This document shows positions 5,626-12,868 of a DNA stretch of 12,868 nt, piece after piece. The stretch is from Gallionellaceae bacterium (GTDB lineage: Bacteria; Pseudomonadota; Gammaproteobacteria; Burkholderiales; Gallionellaceae). The stretch lies in NCBI GenBank assembly GCA_030646595.1, contig JAUSKS010000160.1, positions 1 to 12,868 on the forward strand, read 5' to 3'. The notes beneath the pieces are model-generated. The model saw only the letters and a program-made list of their open reading frames with translations. It was not told the DNA's origin and did not search any database. Position 1 is the first letter of the stretch, and each line of letters starts with the position of its first letter. A program made the position numbers and the translations under genes.

Positions 5626-8600
5626 ATGAAAAGTTTAACTAAAAAGGCAGTGCCCGATTTGGTGCTGGGCTTCGGACTGCGTTTTGAAGAGATATATGAC
5701 CGGGATGGGTTGCACCGCCTGGATTCGAGCTTTGTTAGCTATCTGGCGGAAAGCCAGCCAGCGTTGGCAGAAAGGCTGTTGGCGGCGCGTAGCGCGCTGG
5801 AGCATGAGTATAAGCTGGAAGAATCGCAGTTGATTATCGAACTGGCCCCGTATGTGGAAGAATTTATCGGACATTTGTTTGGTATAGAGCCGCAACTGCG
5901 CGCCCTGGCCGAACGGCATAATGAATTGGCGCCCTTGTTCAGTTGCAAACGGCTTTTTGTGCAGCGCAAAGCGGTGCAAAAATACAAGGCAGAAGCGGCA
6001 ACTTTGGATGGCGATGCGCTGGCCGCGCAGTTAAATGCACTTTTCGGTCATACTGGCTGTGGCGTAGATGAGTTGCAGTTTTCCAAACACGTAAATAAGT
6101 GGCTGGATGCAGAAGCAGAGCATGCCGACGCGCTCGATGTCGCCATGCGTTATGCAGCATGGGCCACGTTGACGCCAGCCGGGAAAAAACGTCATGGGCA
6201 GGGTGTGTTATTTAGGGTGCCGAGCAAGCTCGATTTTCAGCGTTTAGTCCCCATTATTCCGGTAGAGTATGTTGCGTACACTGCCCATAAGCTGGCTGAT
6301 AGCCATTTGCGCCAGCGTGAGGGCTTTGCCTTAACCGACCAAGGCACCAACCTGGCTGGTGCGTTGGGCGAAGCCAATTACTGCATCTGGTGTCACGAAC
6401 AAGGCAAGGATTCCTGCTCGCATGGCTTGCGCGAAAAAGAAACCGTGCCAGGTACACCCGCTCCATTCAAGAAAAGTGTGTTCGGTACACCCCTGGCAGG
6501 ATGCCCGCTGGAAGAAAAAATTTCCGAGTTTCACAAAGTAAAATCCTCCGGTCTGGCGGTTGGCGCGCTGGCGATCATCGTGGTGGATAACCCCATGCTT
6601 GCCGCCACTGGCCACCGCATTTGCAATGATTGCATGAAGTCGTGCATTTACCAAAAACAGGAACCGGTCAATATTCCGCAGGCGGAAACGCGTACGCTGA
6701 AAGACGTGCTGGAACTGCCCTGGGGTTTTGAAATTTACAGCCTGCTGACGCGCTGGAATCCACTCAACATCCGCCGTCCTTTCCCGCATGCGGCTACAGG
6801 CAAGCGTGTGTTGGTAGTGGGCATGGGCCCGGCGGGCTTCACCCTGGCGCATCATTTAATGAATGATGGTCATGCCGTGGTCGGCATAGATGGACTGAAA
6901 ATAGAGCCTTTGCCTGCTGACGTGAGCGGGGTGGAGCCCGGCGGACAGCGCTGCGCATTTACGCCCATATATGATGCCACCAGCTTGATGGAACCGCTGG
7001 ATGATAGAGTCATGGCGGGTTTCGGCGGTGTGGCGGAATATGGCATCACCGTGCGCTGGGACAAAAATTTTCTGAAAATAATTCGTTTGCTGCTGGAGCG
7101 GCGCACACAATTTGCCTTGTTCGGCGGCGTGCGTTTTGGTGGAACGCTGACTGCAGAAAGTGCATTTGGCCTGGGCTTCGACCATATTGCGCTGGCCGCG
7201 GGTGCGGGTCGTCCGACGCTGCTCGATATTCCTAACGGCATGGCTTGTGGTGTGCGCACGGCATCAGATTTTCTGATGGCTTTGCAACTGACGGGTGCGG
7301 CCAAACCTGATTCCATTGCCAACATTCAGGTGCGTTTGCCGGTAGTCGTTATCGGCGGCGGATTAACGGCGGTAGATACCGCCACGGAATCGCTCGCGTA
7401 TTACCCGATACAAGTGGAAAAATTCCTGAGTCGCTATGAAGCGCTGGTCGCCGAAAAAGGCGAGGCGGCATTGCGTCGTGTGTGGTCGCCCAGTGAAACG
7501 CTAATCGCTGATGAATTTATCAATCACGCCCAAGCCATCCGCGCCGAGCGCGCCAGTGCCGCGCTTGAAGGGCGCGCGCCCAATATCCTCAAGCTGATCT
7601 GGTCATGGGGCGGCGTCACATTGGCTTATCGCAAACGTCTGCTGGATAGCCCTTCCTATACGCTGAATCATGAGGAAGTGGAAAAAGCGCTGGAAGAAGG
7701 CATACATTTTGCGGAAGGGCTGACGCCCGTGCGCGTGGACGTGGATGCCAATGGTGAAGCATGTGGCATGGTGGTGATGAAGCAAATGCTGGATGCGGAG
7801 GGCAAGTGGCAGGAGGCCGGAGAAATTTCCTTGGCCGCGCGTACCATTCTGGTAGCAGCCGGTACGCAGCCCAATACCATATTGGCGCGCGAGTTCCCCG
7901 ATGAATTCAAGCTCGATGGCCGTTATTTCCAGGCCTGTGATGAGCAAGGCCAGCCAGTCAAGCCGGAACGTGCAACCTCCAAGCCCAATCAAGTTCGGGT
8001 GCTGTTATCCAAACACAGCGATGGCCGCTTCATCAGTTTCTTTGGCGATTTGCACCCGTCTTATTTTGGTAATGTGGTTAAAGCCATGGGCAGCGCCAAG
8101 CAAGGCTATCCCATTGTCAGCAGTTTGCTGGCACAGGTGACGGCATCATCCAGTATGCTTGATACGGATTTTCTTGCGCTATGGAACCGCGATTTGAGAG
8201 CGACTGTGCATCAAGTGGTGCGTCTCACGCCCAATATTGTGGAGGTGATTGTTAAAGCGCCGGCCGCAGCGCGCAGCTTTCAGCCGGGGCAATTTTACCG
8301 GCTGCAAAATTATGAAACCCAGGCTGCCCAGGTGGAGGGCACTCGTCTGGTGATGGAGGGCCTGGCCTTGACCGGTGCCTGGGTGGATGCCGAACAAGGT
8401 TTGTTGTCCACCATCGTACTGGAAATGGGCGGCTCGTCGCAGTTATGCCAACAACTGAAACCCGGTGAGCCGATTGTATTGATGGGGCCGACGGGTACAC
8501 CCACCGAAATCGTGGCGGGAGAAACCGTTTTGTTGGCAGGGGGTGGCCTGGGCAACGCAGTGCTGTTCTCCATCGGGCGGGCCTTCCGCAATGCCGGTTC

Positions 8601-9159
8601 CAAAGTACTTTATTTTGCTGGCTATAAAAAATTGATAGACCGTTACAAGGTAGAAGACATCGAAGCGGCGGCGGATGTGGTGGTATGGTGCTGCGATGAA
8701 GCGCCAGGATTTGCGCCGCGCCGCGCACAAGACCGCAGCTATACCGGCAACATCGTGCAGGCCATGTTGGCTTATGCTAGCGGTGCCTTGGGTGCGCCCG
8801 CTATTCCAGTGACTGACGTGGATCGCATTATTGCCATCGGCTCCGACCGCATGATGGCTGCGGTCGCCAGCGCGCGACATGGCGTGCTCAAGCAGTACAT
8901 GAAACCCAATCATCATGCTTATGGCTCCATCAACTCGCCTATGCAGTGCATGATGAAAGAAATTTGCGGGCAATGTATTCAGGAACACATAGACCCAGTG
9001 AGCGGCAAAAAAACCTATGTATTCTCTTGCTTCAATCAGGATCAGCCGCTGGATTGCGTGGATTTTGCCGGGCTGAATTCGCGCCTGAAGCAGAATACGG
9101 TGCAGGAAAAACTGACCGCACAATGGATAGCGCGCTGCCTGGAACAGAATAAAGTATAA
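5626..9159 (+). CDS. Nfn-like fused flavin/iron-sulfur pyridine-nucleotide oxidoreductase, 1177 residues
   Basis: A multi-cofactor redox protein, probably cytoplasmic (no signal peptide or membrane helices). Residues 1-245 are mostly helical and unrecognised. Next is a GltD/NfnB-like module: cysteines 253, 256, 264 and 293 (the last in GCPLEEKI) and 333, 336, 340 fit two [4Fe-4S] clusters; GMGPAG (399-404) binds FAD; GGGLTAVDT (577-585) is the NAD(P) Rossmann motif; GD at 807-808 lies in the C-terminal FAD segment. From about 858 comes a ferredoxin-reductase/PyrK/NfnA-like module with FQPGQFYRL for flavin, GGGLGNA (972-978) for nucleotide and a [2Fe-2S] set at Cys1108, 1114, 1117 and 1135. 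In NfnAB, which couples NADH, NADPH and ferredoxin, these modules are separate subunits; here they are fused. pntAA begins 31 bases downstream, suggesting a shared operon in NAD(P)H balance. Substrates and bifurcation are not proven; a glutamate-synthase or sulfide-dehydrogenase (SudAB) type role is possible. Confidence 0.85.
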   Translation: MKSLTKKAVPDLVLGFGLRFEEIYDRDGLHRLDSSFVSYLAESQPALAERLLAARSALEHEYKLEESQLIIELAPYVEEFIGHLFGIEPQLRALAERHNELAPLFSCKRLFVQRKAVQKYKAEAATLDGDALAAQLNALFGHTGCGVDELQFSKHVNKWLDAEAEHADALDVAMRYAAWATLTPAGKKRHGQGVLFRVPSKLDFQRLVPIIPVEYVAYTAHKLADSHLRQREGFALTDQGTNLAGALGEANYCIWCHEQGKDSCSHGLREKETVPGTPAPFKKSVFGTPLAGCPLEEKISEFHKVKSSGLAVGALAIIVVDNPMLAATGHRICNDCMKSCIYQKQEPVNIPQAETRTLKDVLELPWGFEIYSLLTRWNPLNIRRPFPHAATGKRVLVVGMGPAGFTLAHHLMNDGHAVVGIDGLKIEPLPADVSGVEPGGQRCAFTPIYDATSLMEPLDDRVMAGFGGVAEYGITVRWDKNFLKIIRLLLERRTQFALFGGVRFGGTLTAESAFGLGFDHIALAAGAGRPTLLDIPNGMACGVRTASDFLMALQLTGAAKPDSIANIQVRLPVVVIGGGLTAVDTATESLAYYPIQVEKFLSRYEALVAEKGEAALRRVWSPSETLIADEFINHAQAIRAERASAALEGRAPNILKLIWSWGGVTLAYRKRLLDSPSYTLNHEEVEKALEEGIHFAEGLTPVRVDVDANGEACGMVVMKQMLDAEGKWQEAGEISLAARTILVAAGTQPNTILAREFPDEFKLDGRYFQACDEQGQPVKPERATSKPNQVRVLLSKHSDGRFISFFGDLHPSYFGNVVKAMGSAKQGYPIVSSLLAQVTASSSMLDTDFLALWNRDLRATVHQVVRLTPNIVEVIVKAPAAARSFQPGQFYRLQNYETQAAQVEGTRLVMEGLALTGAWVDAEQGLLSTIVLEMGGSSQLCQQLKPGEPIVLMGPTGTPTEIVAGETVLLAGGGLGNAVLFSIGRAFRNAGSKVLYFAGYKKLIDRYKVEDIEAAADVVVWCCDEAPGFAPRRAQDRSYTGNIVQAMLAYASGALGAPAIPVTDVDRIIAIGSDRMMAAVASARHGVLKQYMKPNHHAYGSINSPMQCMMKEICGQCIQEHIDPVSGKKTYVFSCFNQDQPLDCVDFAGLNSRLKQNTVQEKLTAQWIARCLEQNKV

Positions 9160-9190
9160 TCGCGGGCATTTTTAAAAAGGGAGAAGCACC

Positions 9191-10312
9191 ATGCGTATAG
9201 GCATACCTGCGGAAACGCGCGCAGGCGAAACCCGTGTTGCGGCTACGCCGGAAACGGTGAAGAAAATGCTGGCTTCCGGCCATCAAGTGCTGGTACAGCA
9301 AGGCGCAGGCATGGGCGCGAGCATTCCTGATGCGGACTATCAGGCAGTGGGTGCCAGCTTGGTCAGTGCAGTGGATTTGTATGCTCAAGCTGAGATTGTG
9401 CTCAAAGTAAAAGCACCGACACAGGATGAATTAGCCAAGCTGTCGGCCAAGAACGTACTCATTGGCCTGCTGTCGCCTTATCAAGCGGATTTGGTAACCG
9501 CTTACGCCAAGCAAGGCATTACCGCATTTGCCATGGAAAAACTGCCGCGCACTTCGCGCGCACAGGCCATGGATGTGCTGTCCTCGCAAGCCAATATTGC
9601 AGGCTACAAAGCGGTGCTGGTGGCGGCCAATTTATACAAGCGCTTCATGCCCATGCTGATGACTGCTGCGGGTACGGTGAAAGCTGCACGGGTTGTGATA
9701 CTCGGTGTGGGTGTAGCGGGCTTGCAGGCCATTGCTACCGCCAAGCGTATGGGCGCGGTTATCGAAGCTTCCGACGTGCGTCCGGCAGTGAAGGAGCAAG
9801 TGGAATCGCTGGGTGGAAAATTCATTGATGTGCCTTTTGAAACAGATGAAGAGCGCGAGGCAGCACAAGGCGTGGGCGGTTATGCACGGCCCATGCCGGC
9901 AAGCTGGATGGCGCGGCAGAAAATTGAAGTGGCCAAGCGCGTGGCGCTGGCCGATATTGTCATTACTACTGCCTTGATTCCGGGTCGTCCTGCGCCAGTG
10001 CTGGTTACAGAAGAAATGGTAAAAGCCATGAAGCCCGGCTCGGTGATTGTGGATATGGCGGTGGAGGCGGGCGGCAATTGCCCCTTGTCCGAATTGGGCA
10101 AGACTGTAGTCAAACACGGCGTCACGCTGTGTGGCGAGGATAATCTGCCCGCTTTGGTTGCAGCGGATGCCAGTGCCTTATATGCGCGCAACCTGCTCAA
10201 TTTTCTGAATCTGCTGTGCGATCCTAAAACAGGTGCGATGAACATCAACCGCGAAGATGACATTATTGCCGGATCGTTGTTGTGCATAGGCGGTGAAGTA
10301 GTAACTAAATAA
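9191..10312 (+). CDS. pntAA: NAD(P) transhydrogenase subunit alpha part 1 (soluble NAD(H)-binding, domain I)
   Basis: A 373-residue soluble subunit that binds NAD(H) and exchanges hydride with NADP(H) on PntB, coupled to proton passage through the membrane part. It starts with the family signature [20 protein letters not shown]. It also has [24 protein letters not shown] residues at 123-142, a Rossmann motif GVGVAG at 172-177 followed by EASDVRPAV, and the conserved MAVEAGGNC near 294-302. It ends before any membrane helix, as in three-subunit enzymes such as that of Rhodospirillum rubrum, unlike the fused E. coli PntA. A strong ribosome site (AAAGGGAG) precedes the ATG, 31 bases after the oxidoreductase stop. 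Alanine dehydrogenase is related, but the pntAB and pntB neighbours rule it out. Confidence 0.96.
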   Translation: MRIGIPAETRAGETRVAATPETVKKMLASGHQVLVQQGAGMGASIPDADYQAVGASLVSAVDLYAQAEIVLKVKAPTQDELAKLSAKNVLIGLLSPYQADLVTAYAKQGITAFAMEKLPRTSRAQAMDVLSSQANIAGYKAVLVAANLYKRFMPMLMTAAGTVKAARVVILGVGVAGLQAIATAKRMGAVIEASDVRPAVKEQVESLGGKFIDVPFETDEEREAAQGVGGYARPMPASWMARQKIEVAKRVALADIVITTALIPGRPAPVLVTEEMVKAMKPGSVIVDMAVEAGGNCPLSELGKTVVKHGVTLCGEDNLPALVAADASALYARNLLNFLNLLCDPKTGAMNINREDDIIAGSLLCIGGEVVTK

Positions 10313-10325
10313 TGGAGATGTCGAG

Positions 10326-10619
10326 ATGAATATTGTTGACCCCTTTATCCTTAATCTGACCGTATTCGTACTGGCTGTAGTCGTTGGCTATCATGTGGTA
10401 TGGAATGTCACGCCTGCGCTGCATACCCCGCTGATGGCGGTGACCAATGCCATCTCCGGCATTATTATTGTCGGCGCGATGCTGGCGGCAGGCCCGGAAC
10501 AACTGGATGCAGGCACGATCATGGGCTTGGTAGCGGTGACGCTGGCGGCGGTTAATGTATTTGGCGGCTTTCTGGTTACGCAGCGCATGCTGAGTATGTT
10601 CAAGAAAAAAAGTAAGTAA
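10326..10619 (+). CDS. pntAB: NAD(P) transhydrogenase subunit alpha part 2 (membrane)
   Basis: A 97-residue membrane protein with three hydrophobic helices at about 7-27, 36-56 and 65-85 and a lysine-rich C-terminus (FKKKSK) expected to lie in the cytoplasm. The motif [18 protein letters not shown] is characteristic of the alpha part of domain II, which forms the proton channel with PntB. Size fits the small alpha-2 subunit of three-subunit transhydrogenases. It starts 13 bases after pntAA with GGAG upstream, so the two are co-transcribed. The gap to pntB (119 bases) is unusually wide because a REP-like pair occupies it. Confidence 0.95.
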   Translation: MNIVDPFILNLTVFVLAVVVGYHVVWNVTPALHTPLMAVTNAISGIIIVGAMLAAGPEQLDAGTIMGLVAVTLAAVNVFGGFLVTQRMLSMFKKKSK

Positions 10620-10628
10620 AAGTATTGA

Positions 10629-10712
10629 CCCACCCCCACCCTAGCCCTCCCCCTGAAGGGGAGGGGACAGAACTCCTTCCCCTTCAGGGGGAAGGGCGGG
10701 ATGGGGGTGGGG
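10629..10712. repeat. REP-like inverted repeat pair between pntAB and pntB
   Basis: Left arm CCCACCCCCACCCTAGCCC plus palindromic core CCTCCCCCTGAAGGGGAGG, then a short spacer and the reverse-complement unit ending GGGATGGGGGTGGGG. It shares both blocks (palindromic core and G-rich tail) with the pair at 393-489, but here the tails are outside and the cores inside, the reverse of that copy. It begins nine bases after the pntAB stop and lies inside the pnt operon. The transcript could fold into a strong hairpin, but no T run follows, so termination is not implied. Confidence 0.75.
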
Positions 10713-10738
10713 TGATATAAGCAAGGAAAAGGAAAAAT

Positions 10739-12127
10739 ATGTCAGCCAATTCTGTTGCATTAGCCTACCTGGGCGCTGCGATTTTATTTATTCTCGCGCT
10801 TAAAGGCCTGAGTTCTCCAGTCAGTGCGCGGCGCGGGAATGTATTCGGCATGGTGGGCATGGCGATTGCCGTGTTGACCACGCTTACTATTACTCATAAC
10901 GTAACATACATCCTGCTGGCCATTGCCGCAGGCGGTGTTATAGGCGCAGTAGTTGCGCGCCGCATTCAAATGACTGCCATGCCGGAGCTGGTGGCGGCGA
11001 TGCACTCGCTGGTGGGCTTGGCGGCGGTGCTGATTGCCATGTCTGCGTTCAATAATCCGGTTGCTTATGGCATCGCGCTGCCCGGCGAAGCACTGCATTT
11101 CAGCAACCGCATTGAGCTGTTCATCGGTACTTTTGTTGGTGCGATTACCTTCACCGGCTCCATCATTGCCTTTGGCAAATTGTCCGGCAAACTGGGCAGC
11201 AAGCCGCTGCATTTTGGCGGGCAGCACTGGGTGAATCTGTTGCTGGGTGTAGTCATGATAGGGTTTGGCATTGCTTTCTGCATTACGCCCAGCTGGACAC
11301 CTTTTCTGATTATGACTTTGATTGCTTTGTTGCTTGGTGTGTTGTTGATCATGCCCATAGGCGGTGCAGATATGCCGGTGGTGGTGTCCATGCTGAATTC
11401 CTATTCCGGCTGGGCGGCAGCAGGTATAGGCTTTACCCTCAACAACAATATGCTGATCATCGCCGGATCGCTGGTGGGAAGTTCGGGCGCGATCCTTTCT
11501 TACATCATGTGCAAGGCCATGAACCGCGCCTTCTTTAATGTCATTCTCGGCGGCTTTGGTGGCGGCGAAGGAGCGGCAGCGGATACGGGCGGCGTGCAGA
11601 AGACATATCGCAGTGGTAGCGCGGAAGATGCGGCGTTCATGATGGGCAATGCCGACAGCGTGATTATTGTGCCGGGCTATGGTTTGGCGGTCGCGCGTGC
11701 GCAGCATGCGATCAACGAAATGTCCAAGATGCTGACTGAAAAAGGCGTCAAGGTGCGCTACGCGATTCATCCCGTGGCAGGACGCATGCCGGGACATATG
11801 AACGTGCTGCTGGCTGAGGCCGAAGTGCCTTATGAGCAAGTGGTGGAAATGGATGAAATCAATAACGAGTTTGCCGATACCGACGTGGTGCTGGTGATCG
11901 GGGCCAATGACGTGGTTAATCCTGCCGCGAAGACTGATCCGCACAGTCCTATCTTTGGCATGCCCATCCTCGAAGCGCACAAGGCGCGCACCATACTGGT
12001 GGTCAAACGCAGTATGGCTGCGGGTTATGCTGGCCTGGATAATGATCTGTTCTATATGGACAAGACCATGATGGTATTTGGTGATGCCCGTAAAGTGGTA
12101 GATGAGATTATCAAAGCCATAACCTGA
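10739..12127 (+). CDS. pntB: NAD(P) transhydrogenase subunit beta (membrane and NADP(H)-binding)
   Basis: A 462-residue protein with an N-terminal membrane half (to about residue 265, eight or nine helices, domain II) and a C-terminal NADP(H)-binding domain III. MPELVAAMHSLVGLAAVL contains His89, matching the proton-channel histidine (His91) of E. coli PntB. GGADMPVVVSMLNSYSGWAA carries Asp211. Domain III shows VPGYGLAVARAQ (311-322), IHPVAGRMPGHMNVLLAEA, VIGANDVVNPAA (386-397) and the lid region KRSMAAGYAGLDNDLF. Together with PntAA and PntAB it uses the proton-motive force to drive NADP+ reduction by NADH. Length is typical. The start has a purine-rich site (AAGGAAAAGGA) upstream. A perfect stem-loop follows the stop codon by 20 bases. 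Confidence 0.96.
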   Translation: MSANSVALAYLGAAILFILALKGLSSPVSARRGNVFGMVGMAIAVLTTLTITHNVTYILLAIAAGGVIGAVVARRIQMTAMPELVAAMHSLVGLAAVLIAMSAFNNPVAYGIALPGEALHFSNRIELFIGTFVGAITFTGSIIAFGKLSGKLGSKPLHFGGQHWVNLLLGVVMIGFGIAFCITPSWTPFLIMTLIALLLGVLLIMPIGGADMPVVVSMLNSYSGWAAAGIGFTLNNNMLIIAGSLVGSSGAILSYIMCKAMNRAFFNVILGGFGGGEGAAADTGGVQKTYRSGSAEDAAFMMGNADSVIIVPGYGLAVARAQHAINEMSKMLTEKGVKVRYAIHPVAGRMPGHMNVLLAEAEVPYEQVVEMDEINNEFADTDVVLVIGANDVVNPAAKTDPHSPIFGMPILEAHKARTILVVKRSMAAGYAGLDNDLFYMDKTMMVFGDARKVVDEIIKAIT

Positions 12128-12147
12128 ATATCTTTACCTATATAAAT

Positions 12148-12177
12148 CTACTACGCCCGCTTCTGCGGGCGTAGTAG
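12148..12177 (+). terminator. Perfect 13-bp stem-loop after pntB
   Basis: CTACTACGCCCGC, loop TTCT, GCGGGCGTAGTAG is a perfect inverted repeat beginning 21 bases after the pntB stop codon. It is placed as the operon's terminator would be, but it is followed by TATCTGC rather than a T run. It may be a transcript-stabilising 3' hairpin or a weak terminator. Confidence 0.55.
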
Positions 12178-12234
12178 TATCTGCTATAGTGGTGCAAACA
12201 TAGCGGTGTGTCGTTTCCCAAAAACAAACAGAAA

Positions 12235-12868
12235 ATGACTACTTTCCCCATATCACTCAAGTCGGATATAGCACGCATAGCCATGCTGGCATTGGCCTAC
12301 TATATTGCCGCCAGGCTGGGAGATAGGCTTGCCTTGAGTGGTGGAATTGTCACGCTATTTTGGCCACCGCCCGGCATTGCTTTGGCAGCTATGTTGATCT
12401 ATGGGCGGCGGCTATGGCCGGGTGTTTTCGTGGGGGCATTTTTTGCTACCCTTCCAGTTGGATTTCCTCCGTGGGTAGCTGCAGCGGTTGCACTCGGCAA
12501 TGTTGCTGCGCTGTTGTTTGCCACCTTTCTATTGCGGCGTCAGGCTGGGTTTAACCGTGATCTTGATTCAGTGCAGGATGTATTGCGTCTGGTAATTTTT
12601 GGCGCATTGATCAGCACCGTTATCAGTGCAGTGAATAACGCTTTCTGGTTGCAATGGTTTGATCTGCAACCCTATGGGCAGGAATATGGAAAAACTTTAC
12701 TCCATATCTGGATGGGAGATGCACTGGGTATCGTGCTGTTTACCCCTGCACTGATTGCTTTTTATCGACCTGATACGCTGCAATGGACCCCCACACTGCG
12801 CCGTTCTGCGCTACTGATGTATATCGCGTTATTTGTCATGTGCTTGCTGGTGTTTACTGATATAGACC
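12235..12868 (+). CDS. MASE1-domain membrane sensor protein, 5' part (runs off the window)
   Basis: The first 211 codons of an open frame with no stop before the window's end. The sequence is strongly hydrophobic, with helices at about 12-27, 47-72, 78-100, 117-133, 158-176 and 192-208. Conserved MASE1 features are visible: LFWPPPGIALAAML (41-54) and HIWMGDALGIVLFTPAL (157-173). MASE1 is a sensory membrane domain that is normally followed by PAS, GGDEF, EAL or histidine kinase domains. The output domain lies outside the window, so its function cannot be named. The ATG at 12235 has only a weak purine-rich upstream region; a GTG at 12208 is the alternative, with an in-frame TAG at 12187. The gene lies 107 bases after pntB and beyond a stem-loop, so it is probably a separate transcription unit. 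Confidence 0.82.
   Translation, partial: MTTFPISLKSDIARIAMLALAYYIAARLGDRLALSGGIVTLFWPPPGIALAAMLIYGRRLWPGVFVGAFFATLPVGFPPWVAAAVALGNVAALLFATFLLRRQAGFNRDLDSVQDVLRLVIFGALISTVISAVNNAFWLQWFDLQPYGQEYGKTLLHIWMGDALGIVLFTPALIAFYRPDTLQWTPTLRRSALLMYIALFVMCLLVFTDID

Noticed and set aside
8443..9123. Minus-strand open frame of 226 codons opposite the oxidoreductase gene
   Set aside because: It has no recognisable motif and lies opposite the conserved flavin and [2Fe-2S] segments of the real gene.
10784..11980. Long minus-strand open frame of nearly 400 codons opposite pntB
   Set aside because: It is antisense to a clear pntB, and its composition (very rich in His, Gln and Arg) is that of a reading-frame shadow.
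1..12868. CRISPR array or phage/insertion-sequence gene
   Set aside because: No regularly spaced direct repeats, cas genes, transposase or integrase motifs were found on either strand.

Overview
The window looks like chromosomal DNA from a Gram-negative proteobacterium of moderate GC, most likely a betaproteobacterium in or near the Nitrosomonadales/Gallionellaceae/Methylophilaceae. This placement is an inference from the gene set (a DSF quorum-sensing locus, a three-gene proton-translocating transhydrogenase, a very large fused flavoprotein beside it) and the style of intergenic palindromic repeats. No rRNA or tRNA is present to confirm it.

Left part (about 1-5240): after a roughly 560-base stretch without a convincing gene, but with a REP-like palindromic repeat, comes a complete diffusible-signal-factor (DSF) circuit. 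rpfF (DSF synthase, + strand) converges tail to tail, with two bases between stop codons, on an rpfG-rpfC unit (- strand). RpfC is the DSF-sensing hybrid histidine kinase and RpfG is its response regulator with an HD-GYP cyclic-di-GMP phosphodiesterase domain. The two genes overlap by 16 bases. rpfC is split into two frames exactly at an A AAA AAG heptamer. A -1 shift there rebuilds a normal kinase of about 843 residues, so the break is either programmed frameshifting, a one-base deletion in an A tract, or a sequencing error.

Middle (about 5160-5625): an intergenic region with a rho-independent terminator and a large imperfect hairpin that looks like a dispersed repeat.

Right part (5626-12127, + strand): an apparent operon. 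Its first gene encodes a 1177-residue multi-cofactor flavoprotein. It joins a GltD/NfnB-like module (two Fe-S cysteine groups, FAD and NAD(P) sites) to a ferredoxin-NADP-reductase/PyrK/NfnA-like module with a C-terminal [2Fe-2S] motif, behind about 245 N-terminal residues I do not recognise. pntAA, pntAB and pntB follow: the soluble NAD(H) subunit, the small membrane subunit and the membrane/NADP(H) subunit of proton-translocating transhydrogenase. Between pntAB and pntB sits a second REP-like pair. Together the genes suggest a redox module exchanging electrons between NADH, NADPH and a third carrier, with the proton-motive force driving the transhydrogenase step.

Right edge: after a perfect stem-loop, the 5' part of a MASE1-domain membrane sensor gene runs off the window.

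The most notable points are the Nfn-like fusion with its unknown N-terminal domain beside pnt, and the slippery-site break in rpfC.
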